Counted from the first letter of the stretch, positions 38,437-47,049 are shown. The stretch: 64,000 nt of DNA from an uncultured Lachnospiraceae bacterium (GCA_910586255.1 CAJUHR010000009.1:45154-109153), one strand, 5' to 3'. Numbers and translations: made by a program. Notes: generated by a model from the sequence alone, not told the origin.

Positions 38437-41400
38437 ATGAACGACAAAAATAAGAATAGAAAAAAATCGACAATATTCCGGATTTTCCTGGCTCCGCTGA
38501 TTGCCATCATGCTGGTACAGAGTGCCATTACCGTTGGCACTCTGATCACCCGGCGGACGGCAGAAATGCTGGAGGAGTATTCCGGCAATATGATGAACCG
38601 TCTGGTGGAAAACCGCAGGGTGATCCTGCAAAATGAGATGAATCAGCGCTGGTCTTCTATTCGGGAGCAGGGAGAGGTGATGAATCATCTTTTGGAAGTT
38701 TTTTTGGCGGAGGAAGGGATTTCCCTGAAAGAGCTTTCAGAGTCGCCGGAGAGGAAGGCCCGGCTGCTTGAGCTGCTCTTTCCGGAGAGTCTGGAGATCC
38801 TTCACGGCAGCTCCACAACCGGAATCTTTCTGATTCTCACAGGGGACGATACGGAGGCGGCAGGGGATTTTGACGGCTTCTTTATCCGGGATTCGGATCC
38901 GGAGAAAAATCCGGTGAATCATTCGGATCTTTTGCTGGAGAGAGGAAGCAAGGAGCTTTCGAGAAAATGGGGAATCCCCTTAGACACATACTGGACCACC
39001 CGGTTTTCAATGGACGGGCCGGGAAACAATCCATCGGATCGCTTTTTCTATGAGCCATGGAGGGCAGGTGTGGCATATGGGGACGCGGACCCAAGGGATT
39101 TGGGCTACTGGGCTTTTCCCTTTTCTCTGGAAAAGAAAATAGTGGATGCCTATGAGATGATTACCTATTCACTGCCTCTTCGGCATGAGGGACAGGTGTA
39201 CGGCGTGCTGGGAGTGGAGATTGCCTGCAACAGGATAAATGACTATTTTCCGGTGGCGGAGCTCAATGAATCCCAGCAGTCCGGATATATGCTTGCCGTG
39301 AGAACAGGGGATCACATCTATAAGCCTTTGGTGGGAAAGGGCGTGCTTTATAATCTGGTCCGGGGACAGGAAAGCGGGTTCACTTTGAAGGAGACCAGGT
39401 ATGACAACCTTTCTCTGTTGAAGGATGTGGATTTAAGCGGGCAGGGTGTCTACGGAGTGGTATGCCCCCTGAATTTGTACAGCAACTATGTCCCCTACGA
39501 GAATACGGAATGGGTCCTTTTTGGATTGGATACGGAGGAGGACCTTTTCGGCATGAGCCGCCAGCTCTATGTGTGGATTTTCATTGCCCTTCTGATAGGT
39601 CTTGTTTTTGGGGTGGTCGGTATCTATTTTGTGGTAAGGCACTTAACCAGGCCGGTTCAGCAGCTGATGGAGTGTATCCGCGGGGGGAGAGACGGGCTTT
39701 TAGGATTTAAACCCTCCAATATCTTAGAGATTGATGATCTGTATCAGGTAGTGGCCAATCTGACGGAGCGGCAGAAGGAGGCAGAAAACATTCTCTTGGA
39801 GGAGAAGGAGCGATACAAGGTGGCCCTGGAATCCTCGGAGGATATATTTTTTTCCTATGATCTGCACAGTCAGATGCTGGATCTTGTCAATCACAAGACC
39901 ATGAGCGGAAAATGGCAGTGCCCCAGGAAGGAAAGCGGCTTTATCAACCCGGAATACATCTATGAAGATGACAGGGAGGAAGCCATAAAGGCACTGGGGC
40001 AGGACGTGGACAATTATTACGCGGAGTTTCGCATACGCTGGCCGAAAAATCCGGAGTTTACCTGGGTGGCGCTGACCGGAAAGGTAATTCATGACACAGA
40101 CGGCCGGCGGTGGAAGCTGGTGGGAAGCATCCGCAATATTCAGGAGCAGAAGGAGCGGGAGGCCAGGAGAATCAGGAAGAACACCACTGACGGGGTTACA
40201 GGCCTTTATGTATTTGGCGCCGGTATGGAAAAGATGGCCGAAAGCAGGAGAGTCTGTCCGGAGGGAGTGATGGCAGACCTGTTTTTGGACGGGCTTCGGG
40301 AGGCCGGGGAGAAAAACGGGATTGTTTTCAGTGATATGATTCTGGAGGAGACCGGAAAGCTGATTCAGAGTGAGTGCAAAAAGCTGTCCCAGGAGAAAAA
40401 CAGAAAGGCGATGGCTTTGCGCCTGAGCCGGGACGAGATTGTTCTGTGGCTGGAAAATTATTCCAGGGAAAAGGCAGAGGAGTTTGTGGAAGCATTTTTA
40501 AGGAAAATGGAAGTGGTTTTTCCGGAGGAGATGTTTCATGTTCGGGTATCTGCGGGTCTGGCTCAGGGAAGAATGGGATTTTCCGGTGAGATGCTGATCC
40601 GTATGGCAAAGCTGGCCCGGGCTGAAAGAGTCTCCGGCACCGAAAAGCCGTATGCTTTTTACGAAGATTATTCCGGAAAAAAACCGGTCCTTTTGCCTGC
40701 TCTACAGGGACAGGAAATCAACAGCCCGGATTATGATGAGGATACCAGCCTGGTGTCCGTGGCCTTAAACCTGTTTGGGAGAGGCGATCATTTTTCGGCT
40801 CAAATGATGCTGATGATCCGAAAAATCGGACGGTTTTATCATGCCAGCCATGTGTTAGTGTCTCTGCTTAGGGAGGATTTTAATTCCAATTATCTCAACT
40901 ATCAGTGGCACAGAGATGAAAGAGCCATTCGGGAAAGCGTGAGAAAATATAAGGAGGAAGAAAAGGCAGACTTTTATACATGGCTGGGGCCAAAGGAGGT
41001 CCGTTATTTTTCCTCGGAGGACAGCAGAGAGCCTGTTATCCGGTGCTTTCTGAGCATTGAGCCAGGACAAAGCGGGGTGGTGCTGCCCTTGTACGACAGC
41101 GGAAGCTATGTGGGAAATCTCTGTATTCTTGGTGTTGGACCGGAGCTTTTGGACAAGGGGGAGGAGTATCAGAATCTTGCGGAGCTTGGCAGAGCCATCC
41201 AGAGTCAGCTCAACCAGCAGCAGCACGACATTGCCAGCAAGGCAAAGTCGGAATTTTTGTCCCGCATGAGCCATGAGATCCGCACGCCGATGAACGGTAT
41301 CATTGGCATGACAGCCATTGCCTTACAAAAGGATCAAAGCCAGGAGCGGATTTTGGACTGTTTGCAGAAAATACAGACCTCCTCGGATTATCTGCTGGGG

Positions 41401-42375
41401 CTGATCAATGATATTCTGGATATGTCCAAGATTGAGAGCGGCAAGATGAAGCTAGAGCCTGTGAATTTTAACATGCATGAAATGCTGGGAACCATTCAGG
41501 AATTGATCACCGCCCAGACATCAGCCAAGGGGATTGATTTTGTGCAAAAAATCAAGGTGACGGATCCCTGGTTTATGGCAGACAGGATCCGCATCAGTCA
41601 GGTAATTATCAATCTCCTGGGAAATGCCGTGAAATTCACTCCTCCAAAAGGGAGAATTACCCTGACTGTAGAGGAAACCAGAGTCTCAGAGGAGAAGGCA
41701 ATGATGTATTTTGCGGTCCGGGACACGGGAGTGGGGATTGCCAAGGAGGATCAGGATCGGGTGTTCCGCTCCTTTGAACAGGCTTCCGGCGCCAATACCT
41801 CCAAGCAGCAGGGAACCGGTCTTGGGCTTTCCATCAGCAGCCGTCTGGTGCAGATGATGGGGAGCAATATTCAGCTGGACAGCGTCCCGGGAGAGGGAAG
41901 CTGCTTTAGCTTTTCCATTCTCATAGCTTTTGGCAGGGAACAGAAAAAACAGGAGGAGACGGAGAGAATCTCCTTTGAGGGATTCCGGATTTTGGTGGTG
42001 GAGGACAATGAGCTCAACTCCGAGATCGCCCAGTGTCTTTTGGAGGAGCGGGGCTTTCAGGTGGATTGTGTCTATGACGGCGCCCAGGCCACGGAGCGCA
42101 TCCGCACCACCTCGCCGGGCACTTATGATGTGATTCTTATGGATATTATGATGCCGGTGATGAACGGACTGGAGGCGGCCCGCGCCATCCGGAGCATGGA
42201 GCGGGAGGATTGTCGCACTGTACCCATTATTGCCATGTCAGCCAATGCCTTTGACGATGATCTGAAAAAGTCCGTGGAGTGCGGCATGAACGGACATCTG
42301 TCAAAGCCGGTAGAGGTGGATAAGCTGTATCAGACATTGGATCAGGTGATCCGAAGCAGGGGCGGGAGGGAGTAG
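38437..42375 (+). CDS. Large hybrid sensor histidine kinase (extracellular sensor, PAS, degenerate GGDEF, GAF-like, HK, REC)
   Basis: 1312 residues. Membrane segments at about 13-33 and 379-402 enclose a ~340-residue extracellular sensor of Cache type. A HAMP-like linker leads to PAS (~460-575), then a GGDEF-like fold (~590-750) whose signature motif is lost (SRDEIVLW), so no cyclase activity is expected. A GAF-like region (~770-905) precedes the dimerisation helix with H946 (SHEIRTPMN), the ATPase (NLLGNAVKFT, DTGVGI, GTGLGLS) and a receiver domain with D1236 (VILMDIMMPVMNG). No output domain, phosphotransfer domain or partner regulator is adjacent. Encoded 11 bases after a solute-binding lipoprotein, which probably provides the ligand. 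Confidence 0.92.
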   Translation: MNDKNKNRKKSTIFRIFLAPLIAIMLVQSAITVGTLITRRTAEMLEEYSGNMMNRLVENRRVILQNEMNQRWSSIREQGEVMNHLLEVFLAEEGISLKELSESPERKARLLELLFPESLEILHGSSTTGIFLILTGDDTEAAGDFDGFFIRDSDPEKNPVNHSDLLLERGSKELSRKWGIPLDTYWTTRFSMDGPGNNPSDRFFYEPWRAGVAYGDADPRDLGYWAFPFSLEKKIVDAYEMITYSLPLRHEGQVYGVLGVEIACNRINDYFPVAELNESQQSGYMLAVRTGDHIYKPLVGKGVLYNLVRGQESGFTLKETRYDNLSLLKDVDLSGQGVYGVVCPLNLYSNYVPYENTEWVLFGLDTEEDLFGMSRQLYVWIFIALLIGLVFGVVGIYFVVRHLTRPVQQLMECIRGGRDGLLGFKPSNILEIDDLYQVVANLTERQKEAENILLEEKERYKVALESSEDIFFSYDLHSQMLDLVNHKTMSGKWQCPRKESGFINPEYIYEDDREEAIKALGQDVDNYYAEFRIRWPKNPEFTWVALTGKVIHDTDGRRWKLVGSIRNIQEQKEREARRIRKNTTDGVTGLYVFGAGMEKMAESRRVCPEGVMADLFLDGLREAGEKNGIVFSDMILEETGKLIQSECKKLSQEKNRKAMALRLSRDEIVLWLENYSREKAEEFVEAFLRKMEVVFPEEMFHVRVSAGLAQGRMGFSGEMLIRMAKLARAERVSGTEKPYAFYEDYSGKKPVLLPALQGQEINSPDYDEDTSLVSVALNLFGRGDHFSAQMMLMIRKIGRFYHASHVLVSLLREDFNSNYLNYQWHRDERAIRESVRKYKEEEKADFYTWLGPKEVRYFSSEDSREPVIRCFLSIEPGQSGVVLPLYDSGSYVGNLCILGVGPELLDKGEEYQNLAELGRAIQSQLNQQQHDIASKAKSEFLSRMSHEIRTPMNGIIGMTAIALQKDQSQERILDCLQKIQTSSDYLLGLINDILDMSKIESGKMKLEPVNFNMHEMLGTIQELITAQTSAKGIDFVQKIKVTDPWFMADRIRISQVIINLLGNAVKFTPPKGRITLTVEETRVSEEKAMMYFAVRDTGVGIAKEDQDRVFRSFEQASGANTSKQQGTGLGLSISSRLVQMMGSNIQLDSVPGEGSCFSFSILIAFGREQKKQEETERISFEGFRILVVEDNELNSEIAQCLLEERGFQVDCVYDGAQATERIRTTSPGTYDVILMDIMMPVMNGLEAARAIRSMEREDCRTVPIIAMSANAFDDDLKKSVECGMNGHLSKPVEVDKLYQTLDQVIRSRGGRE

Positions 42376-42437
42376 TTGTATTTTTCAGACATAAATTAAA
42401 AAGAGTGTTTCCGGAAACGGAAGTGTTCAAATAAAAC

Positions 42438-42588
42438 GTAACAGTTCAGACGGCGGGAAATTTGACATGAATTTTGAGCGTCAAGCTTGCTTGTAAGTCA
42501 AAACTCATGTCAAATTTCACATCGGATGTCCATCCGATGCTTCTTGTCCGGCGCAGACGGGCAAGAAGATACCCGTCTGAACTGTTAT
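42438..42588. repeat. 151-bp multi-hairpin palindromic element
   Basis: Outer arms GTAACAGTTCAGACGG (42438-42453) and CCGTCTGAACTGTTAT (42573-42588) are complementary. Inside are three further stems: GAAATTTGACATGA...TCATGTCAAATTTC (~42457-42518), CATCGGATG-TC-CATCCGATG (42520-42539) and CTTCTTGTCCG...CGGGCAAGAAG (42540-42568). No open frame. It sits between the kinase gene and the cyclase gene, ending 26 bases before the latter's start codon, so it must be in the mRNA leader if transcription begins upstream. Confidence 0.75.
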
Positions 42589-42614
42589 AATAAAGCAAAG
42601 GGGGATTCATATTT

Positions 42615-43367
42615 ATGTACAAATTGTGGGAAGCATTGAAGGAGGCAAAAAAGTATCGCTGGGTGGAGCTGTCCCATTCTCTAAGCAACGACAGTCCTTA
42701 CTGGGCGGGGATTCCAAAAGGGTCAGTGGAGCTGGGAGTGACCTGCTTTGACTGGGGAAATGAGATGCTTGACTGTCTGATTCAGACCTTTAAGTTTCCG
42801 GGACAATTCGGAACCCACATTGATTTTCCGGGACATTTTGTGAAGGAGAGAGAGCTGTCTGAGCATTATGGGGTGAAGGATCTGATCTTCCCCCTGTGTG
42901 TGGTGGATGTGTCAGAGAAGGTAAAGGAGAATCCTGTCTATGTGGTCACGGCAGAGGATATCCGGGAGTATGAGGCCAGGTACGGTGCCATTCCAGACGG
43001 CGCCTTTGTGGCCCTTAGGACGGATTGGTCAAAGAGATGGCCGGATATGGATGCTCTGTCCGGAACAGACGCCGATGGCGGAGAGAATTTCCCCGGATGG
43101 TCCATGGAGGCGCTGAAATACATCTATGAGGAGCGGAATGCCGCTGCCAACGGCCATGAAGCTCTTGACACGGACGCTTCCGTGGAGGCTGCCGCGGCAG
43201 GAGATCTGGCCTGTGAGCGGTATGTACTGGATAAGGGGAAGCTGCAGGTGGAGGTCCTTGCCAACCTGGATCAGGTGGCTGCGGCAGGGGCAGTGATTAT
43301 TGTTTCCTATCCGAGAATTGAGGGAGCCACAGGACTTCCGGCGCGGGTGTGGGCGATAACAGAATAG
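42615..43367 (+). CDS. Cyclase-family metal-dependent hydrolase (kynurenine-formamidase-like fold)
   Basis: 250 residues. The family signature H-x-G-T-H-x-D-x-P-x-H appears as GQFGTHIDFPGHF (~60-72), with ELSHSLSND at the start and a distal HEALDTDAS (~180). LRTDWSKRW is also typical. Members hydrolyse amides or cyclic esters (arylformamides, isatin, lactones). The position of the first His of the signature is Gln (GQFGTHID), as in many uncharacterised bacterial members. Single gene between the palindromic element and a terminator; next on the strand is a dehydrogenase. AAAGGGGGA is the ribosome site. Substrate unknown. Confidence 0.85.
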   Translation: MYKLWEALKEAKKYRWVELSHSLSNDSPYWAGIPKGSVELGVTCFDWGNEMLDCLIQTFKFPGQFGTHIDFPGHFVKERELSEHYGVKDLIFPLCVVDVSEKVKENPVYVVTAEDIREYEARYGAIPDGAFVALRTDWSKRWPDMDALSGTDADGGENFPGWSMEALKYIYEERNAAANGHEALDTDASVEAAAAGDLACERYVLDKGKLQVEVLANLDQVAAAGAVIIVSYPRIEGATGLPARVWAITE

Positions 43368-43381
43368 GACAGAGATTGTTT

Positions 43382-43414
43382 CCGGACCAGAGAGGATGCT
43401 GGTCCGGATTTTTT
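43382..43414 (+). terminator. Terminator of the cyclase gene
   Basis: CCGGACCAG (43382-43390) pairs perfectly with CTGGTCCGG (43399-43407), then ATTTTTT. Confidence 0.85.
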
Positions 43415-43422
43415 AGGTATAA

Positions 43423-43530
43423 CGGGCATGCCATCGGTCTGAATACAATATCCGCGTAGTCCTTTCCTGAGGGAAACTCGCGAATCAGAGTATATTCATT
43501 GATGGCCTGATAAAATGCCGGGATAAATAC
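43423..43530 (-). pseudogene. Fragment of an AAA_ATPase-like / DUF1703 PD-(D/E)XK protein
   Basis: On the minus strand, without a start or stop, the sequence reads KVFIPAFYQAINEYTLIREF followed by PSGKDYADIVFRPM, which is the C-terminal nuclease-like domain of the AAA_ATPase_like/DUF1703 family (usual form NEYTLIREFPSGKGxADIVF). Only ~35 codons survive. A dead relic. Confidence 0.6.
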
Positions 43531-43614
43531 TTTTCAGTTCATCAATAATACAATTTTGGATAATGGAAATTATACTATTTATGGGCAGATTAATCAACGG
43601 AAAAGCTCACATAA

Positions 43615-43668
43615 CATATAAATGTATTTTGCCTATGGTTAGAGTGCATATAAATGTATTTTACCTAT
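43615..43668. repeat. 22-bp direct repeat (candidate LysR site) before the dehydrogenase gene
   Basis: CATATAAATGTATTTTGCCTAT (split: CATATAAATG + TATTTTGCCTAT) at 43615-43636 recurs with one change at 43647-43668, centres 32 bases apart, i.e. about three DNA turns. The second copy overlaps a promoter TTTACC-N17-TATGAT (43660-43688). The core TTTTRCCTAT(GGT) also occurs at 46003-46015 upstream of the DUF6282 gene. Confidence 0.65.
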
Positions 43669-43688
43669 AAGTAAGACGGGTGTATGAT
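43660..43688 (+). promoter_or_regulatory. Putative promoter of the dehydrogenase gene
   Basis: TTTACC (43660-43665), 17 bases, TATGAT (43683-43688). The weak -35 coincides with the second direct repeat, as expected for an activator-dependent promoter. Confidence 0.5.
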
Positions 43689-43736
43689 ATGAATATAGAC
43701 AACCGGGGGTATGAGAGATGAAGAGTTGAAGAAGAA

Positions 43737-43767
43737 GTAACAGTTTAAGGGTTATCTGAACTGTTAC
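43737..43767. repeat. 31-bp palindromic repeat, copy 2
   Basis: GTAACAGTTTA ... TGAACTGTTAC around GGGTTATC; three differences from the copy at 23178-23208. Ends 32 bases before the dehydrogenase start codon. Confidence 0.7.
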
Positions 43768-43799
43768 GAGAAGAACAAAAACATAAGGAGGAACAAGGT

Positions 43800-44960
43800 A
43801 TGGAACGTGTTGCACAGGCTCAGGAAAAATTTGGGGAATTGATTCGGTCGGAGTTTGAGCGGATTGAGCGGATGAAGCAGGATAACCAGGTGAAGGATTT
43901 TGCTTCACTGGAAAATATCGTGGTGGGGATCCTTCCCGGCGATGGGATAGGCCCCATCATTATGGAGCAGGCCCTGCGGGTGATCCGGGCATTGATTCCC
44001 AAGGAGATTGCAAGCGGAAAAGTAAAGCTTGAGGTGATTGAAGGGATGACCATCGAGAACCGGGCCGAAAAGCTTCAGAGTCTGCCGGACGAGGTGTTTG
44101 AAAAGATCAAAAAGTGCGATGTTCTCTTAAAGGGGCCCATGGTGACGCCCAGGGCCGGTGATCCGTGGCCCAATCTGGTATCCGCCAACAGTCTGCTGCG
44201 CCGGGGACTGGAGCTGTTCGCGGCAGTGCGCCCTATCCGGATTCCGGACAAAGGGATTGACTGGACCTTTTTCAGGGAGAATATCGAGGGAGAATATATC
44301 TGGGGAAACAAGGGAATCCAGGTGGATGAGGACTTGGCGGTGGATTTTAAGGTGCAGACCAGACAGGGAAGCCAGCGGATTGCCAGGGCGGCCTTTGCGT
44401 TTGCCAGAAAGAATGGCAAGAAAAATGTGACCATTGTCACAAAGGCCAACATTGTAAAGCTGGCGGATGGAAACTTTATCAAGGCCGTGAGAAAGGTGGG
44501 AGAAGAGTATCCGGAGATTGAGATTCAGGAGAGACTGGTGGATGCCATGTGCGCCAAAATGCTGGATCCAGAGTTTAACAAGGGGATTGAGGTGGTGGTG
44601 CTTCCCAATCTGTACGGAGATATTGTCACCGATGTGGCGGCGGAGCATCAGGGCGGCTTAGGTACGGCTTCCTCCTCCAACCTTGGAAATCAATATGCCA
44701 TGTTTGAGGCCATTCACGGCACGGCTCCCTATCTGATAAGCCATGGAAGAGGGGAGTATGCGGATCCCAGCTCCCTTATACGGGCAGCAGGTATGCTGCT
44801 GGCTCACATCGGCTTTGTGGATAAGAAGGAGCTTTTGGAGAAGGCCATGGATATTTGTACAGTGACCGAGAGAAAGGTAGTGCTGACTACCTTTACGGAG
44901 GATGCCAGCACAAAGGAATTTACGGATTATGTGATAGACACGATTGAGAGATTGAAATAA
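43800..44960 (+). CDS. Isocitrate/isopropylmalate-family dehydrogenase
   Basis: 386 residues. Family landmarks: VGILPGDGIGPIIMEQALRVI (~40-60), the substrate-binding Arg/Tyr region FFRENIEGEYIWG (~158), KANIVKLADGNF (~217), the metal-binding LPNLYGDIVTDVAAEHQGGLGTASSSNLG (~262-290) and the nucleotide loop FEAIHGTAPYLISHGRGEYADPSSLIRAAGMLL. An HGTAP..HG..YADP loop without NADP-specific basic residues suggests NAD. Substrate may be isocitrate or another 2-hydroxy/3-carboxy acid; in this context (LysR regulon with DUF6282 and MatC-like permease) a biosynthetic role in leucine is unlikely. A ~38-residue N-terminal helical extension is unusual. AAGGAGG precedes the ATG. It ends nine bases from the convergent LysR gene. 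Confidence 0.88.
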   Translation: MERVAQAQEKFGELIRSEFERIERMKQDNQVKDFASLENIVVGILPGDGIGPIIMEQALRVIRALIPKEIASGKVKLEVIEGMTIENRAEKLQSLPDEVFEKIKKCDVLLKGPMVTPRAGDPWPNLVSANSLLRRGLELFAAVRPIRIPDKGIDWTFFRENIEGEYIWGNKGIQVDEDLAVDFKVQTRQGSQRIARAAFAFARKNGKKNVTIVTKANIVKLADGNFIKAVRKVGEEYPEIEIQERLVDAMCAKMLDPEFNKGIEVVVLPNLYGDIVTDVAAEHQGGLGTASSSNLGNQYAMFEAIHGTAPYLISHGRGEYADPSSLIRAAGMLLAHIGFVDKKELLEKAMDICTVTERKVVLTTFTEDASTKEFTDYVIDTIERLK

Positions 44961-44969
44961 AAAAGTAAT

Positions 44970-45872
44970 TCAGGAAAAGGTTTCCCGTATCACCCTTCCC
45001 AGTGCCAGTGCCGCTTTTGAGTGATAAGTGGAGTAGGGATGGGCCAGTGCCAGCTCCAAAAAGACCCCTTCCCTCCCGATGGACAGATAGACCGTGTCCG
45101 GGTCGTCTCTGGCGCAGGAGTGGTAGGTGAAAGCCAGCCCCAGGCCGGCTTGCGCCATAGCCACTCCCAGATCAGCGGAGATGTTGGTATTGTAGGCAAT
45201 GGGTTTGATACCGGCCTTTTGGAACTGGCGGCGGCTGTTGCTGCCAAGGATTGTATCATAGTCGCTTAGGATATATTCAAACGGGGTTGTATTTTTGAGA
45301 TCAACCCAATAGTAAGGGGAATTTTCCCTTTTGTGGGCAAATTCCATGACCGGATGATTCCGGTTGGCCACAATAAATATTTCATCTTTTTTTATAAATT
45401 CTACTTCGTGGGTCAGGCGGGTTAAGGGCAGGGCTACAATGGCTAAGTCAATGGAGCCCTCCACCAGCCGGTCCTCTAAGGCCATGCTGTTCTGCTCCAC
45501 GATATCAACCCGGATTCCAGGGTATTTTTCATAGAAGCTTGTCAATATTTTGGGCAGCATATATCGGCCCCTGAAGGAGCTGATGCCAAAAATCACGCTT
45601 CCGCCGTGAAGCCCGGCCATATCCCACAGCTCGTTTTGGACCAGCCGGTAGTGGGTTAAGATAGTGCGGGCATTGTCAACAAAAAGAGTTCCGGCAGAGG
45701 TGGGGCGGATTCCCTTGGAGGTGCGTATAAAGAGAGGCAGCCCCAGTTCCGATTCGTATTGCTGGAGAAACTGGCTTAGGCTGGACTGGGCCATGTAAAG
45801 CTTGTCGGCGGCTCTGGAAATGCTTCCTTCGTCTGCCAGGGTGACAATGTAGGTTAGTTCTTTTAGATGCAT
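44970..45872 (-). CDS. LysR-family transcriptional regulator
   Basis: 300 residues. HTH at ~1-60: LKELTYIVTLADEGSISRAADKLYMAQSSLSQFLQQYESELGLPLFIRTSKGIRPTSAG. Effector domain ~90-295. It points away from the DUF6282/permease operon and converges on the dehydrogenase gene. Shared sequence TTTTRCCTAT in front of both targets makes it the likely regulator of 43800-44960 and 46189-48357. AAGGAG stands before the ATG. Effector unknown. Confidence 0.92.
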   Translation of the reverse strand: MHLKELTYIVTLADEGSISRAADKLYMAQSSLSQFLQQYESELGLPLFIRTSKGIRPTSAGTLFVDNARTILTHYRLVQNELWDMAGLHGGSVIFGISSFRGRYMLPKILTSFYEKYPGIRVDIVEQNSMALEDRLVEGSIDLAIVALPLTRLTHEVEFIKKDEIFIVANRNHPVMEFAHKRENSPYYWVDLKNTTPFEYILSDYDTILGSNSRRQFQKAGIKPIAYNTNISADLGVAMAQAGLGLAFTYHSCARDDPDTVYLSIGREGVFLELALAHPYSTYHSKAALALGRVIRETFS

Positions 45873-45913
45873 GTTGGGTTATCTCCTTTTTCCATGGCTG
45901 AGTATTCTCACTA

Positions 45914-45946
45914 TTAAACGAAATGACATGGATTTATTTCGTTTAA
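45914..45946. promoter_or_regulatory. Inverted repeat upstream of the LysR gene
   Basis: TTAAACGAAAT (45914-45924) and ATTTCGTTTAA (45936-45946) form a perfect 11-bp inverted repeat with an 11-base spacer, 42 bases before the LysR start. Candidate operator or hairpin in the leader. The internal 15-mer AAACGAAATGACATG also occurs at 49202-49216. Confidence 0.45.
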
Positions 45947-46002
45947 GTCATGGGGATTCAGTTTTGAAAGATTAATCTAAAAAATTTATATATTATCATC
46001 GG

Positions 46003-46043
46003 TTTTACCTATGGTGTATATATAATATTTTCGGTTTCATCAA
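46003..46043. promoter_or_regulatory. Divergent promoter region with LysR-like site
   Basis: TTTTACCTATGGTGTATA (46003-46020) matches the repeats at 43615-43668. On the minus strand TTGATG-N17-TATACA (about 46043-46015) could drive the LysR gene and overlaps the site, consistent with autoregulation. The remainder of the 45873-46188 gap is AT-rich without genes. Confidence 0.5.
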
Positions 46044-46188
46044 TTTTAAATTTATTATATGATAAAAATACATCAAAGGCAAGACGAAAATACAGTGGGA
46101 TTTTAAGCGTTTTGCTGGGAGAGTGAGTAGCTGCTTAGAAAGAGTAACGGCTGCGGATGGGTACTAAAAAATAAGGAGGAAGGAAGAA

Positions 46189-47049
46189 ATGGGAAAGGTA
46201 TCTTTAAAGGGCGTCATTGATATGCACGTACATTCCAATCCGGATATCCGGCATCGGGCATATGATGACTTTGAGCTGATGGAGGCAGGGATCCGGGTTG
46301 GAGCCAGGGCAATTGTGATCAAGACCCATCAGGGAACCACGGTGGATCGGGCGTTTCTGTGCAACCGCCACAATGAGATCGTCCATCAGGGGGATAATGA
46401 TTTTACCATGTTCGGCAGTGTCACCATGAACCGCCAGATGGGCGGAATCAATCCCTGGGCAGTGGAGAGCGGCTTAAAGCTGGGGGCCAAAGTGATCTGG
46501 CTGCCCACTCAGTCGGCCAGGAATAATATGATAAAGCAAAATCAGGATCCGGACGGCTGTGTGGATGTGATTCGGGACAAAAAGGTGGTTCCGGAGCTTC
46601 TCAGCATATTTAAGCTGGTGAAGGATTACGATGTGGTTTTGGGAACCGGCCACGTATCGCCTGAGGAGTGCTTTGTGGTGGTGGAGGCAGCCAGAAATGC
46701 AGGAGTGAAGAAGCTGGTGGTGACCCATCCGGAGTGGTGGATGGTGGGCATGTCCCTGGAGGATCAGGTGCGGATCGTGAAGGATTATGATGTGATTTTA
46801 GAGCACTGTTTTGCACAGCCTATGGGAGGCGGCAAATATAAGAGCAACCTGCCCATGAACCTGGAGGCTGTTAAAGCATGCGGCTACAAAAATGTCATGG
46901 TTTCCACAGACGGCGGACAGGTGGAGAATCCCAACTGGGAGATTGCCCTGGAGCAGTATATGCAGTATCTTTTTGATCATGGAGTAGGAGAAGAGGAGCT
47001 TCGCTATATGACCCACGATATCCAGGCAGGACTGCTGGGGATTGAATAA
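46189..47049 (+). CDS. DUF6282-type amidohydrolase/PHP-like protein
   Basis: 286 residues. KGVIDMHVHSNPDIRHRAYDD near the start is a metal-binding HxH of the amidohydrolase/PHP type; other candidate ligands are His in VIKTHQGTT (~45), GTGHVSPEE (~155), VTHPEWW (~180), LEHCF (~205) and Asp in VSTDGGQ (~243). This pattern fits the DUF6282 family, whose reaction is not known to me. Probably a metal-dependent hydrolase, lyase or decarboxylase. A MatC-like permease follows after 12 bases, so it likely acts on an imported small acid. AAGGAGGAAG precedes the ATG. Confidence 0.75.
   Translation: MGKVSLKGVIDMHVHSNPDIRHRAYDDFELMEAGIRVGARAIVIKTHQGTTVDRAFLCNRHNEIVHQGDNDFTMFGSVTMNRQMGGINPWAVESGLKLGAKVIWLPTQSARNNMIKQNQDPDGCVDVIRDKKVVPELLSIFKLVKDYDVVLGTGHVSPEECFVVVEAARNAGVKKLVVTHPEWWMVGMSLEDQVRIVKDYDVILEHCFAQPMGGGKYKSNLPMNLEAVKACGYKNVMVSTDGGQVENPNWEIALEQYMQYLFDHGVGEEELRYMTHDIQAGLLGIE

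Noticed and set aside
43615..43668. Riboswitch or attenuator before the dehydrogenase gene
   Set aside because: The repeats are direct, AT-rich and overlap the promoter rather than a leader; no conserved aptamer core is visible.
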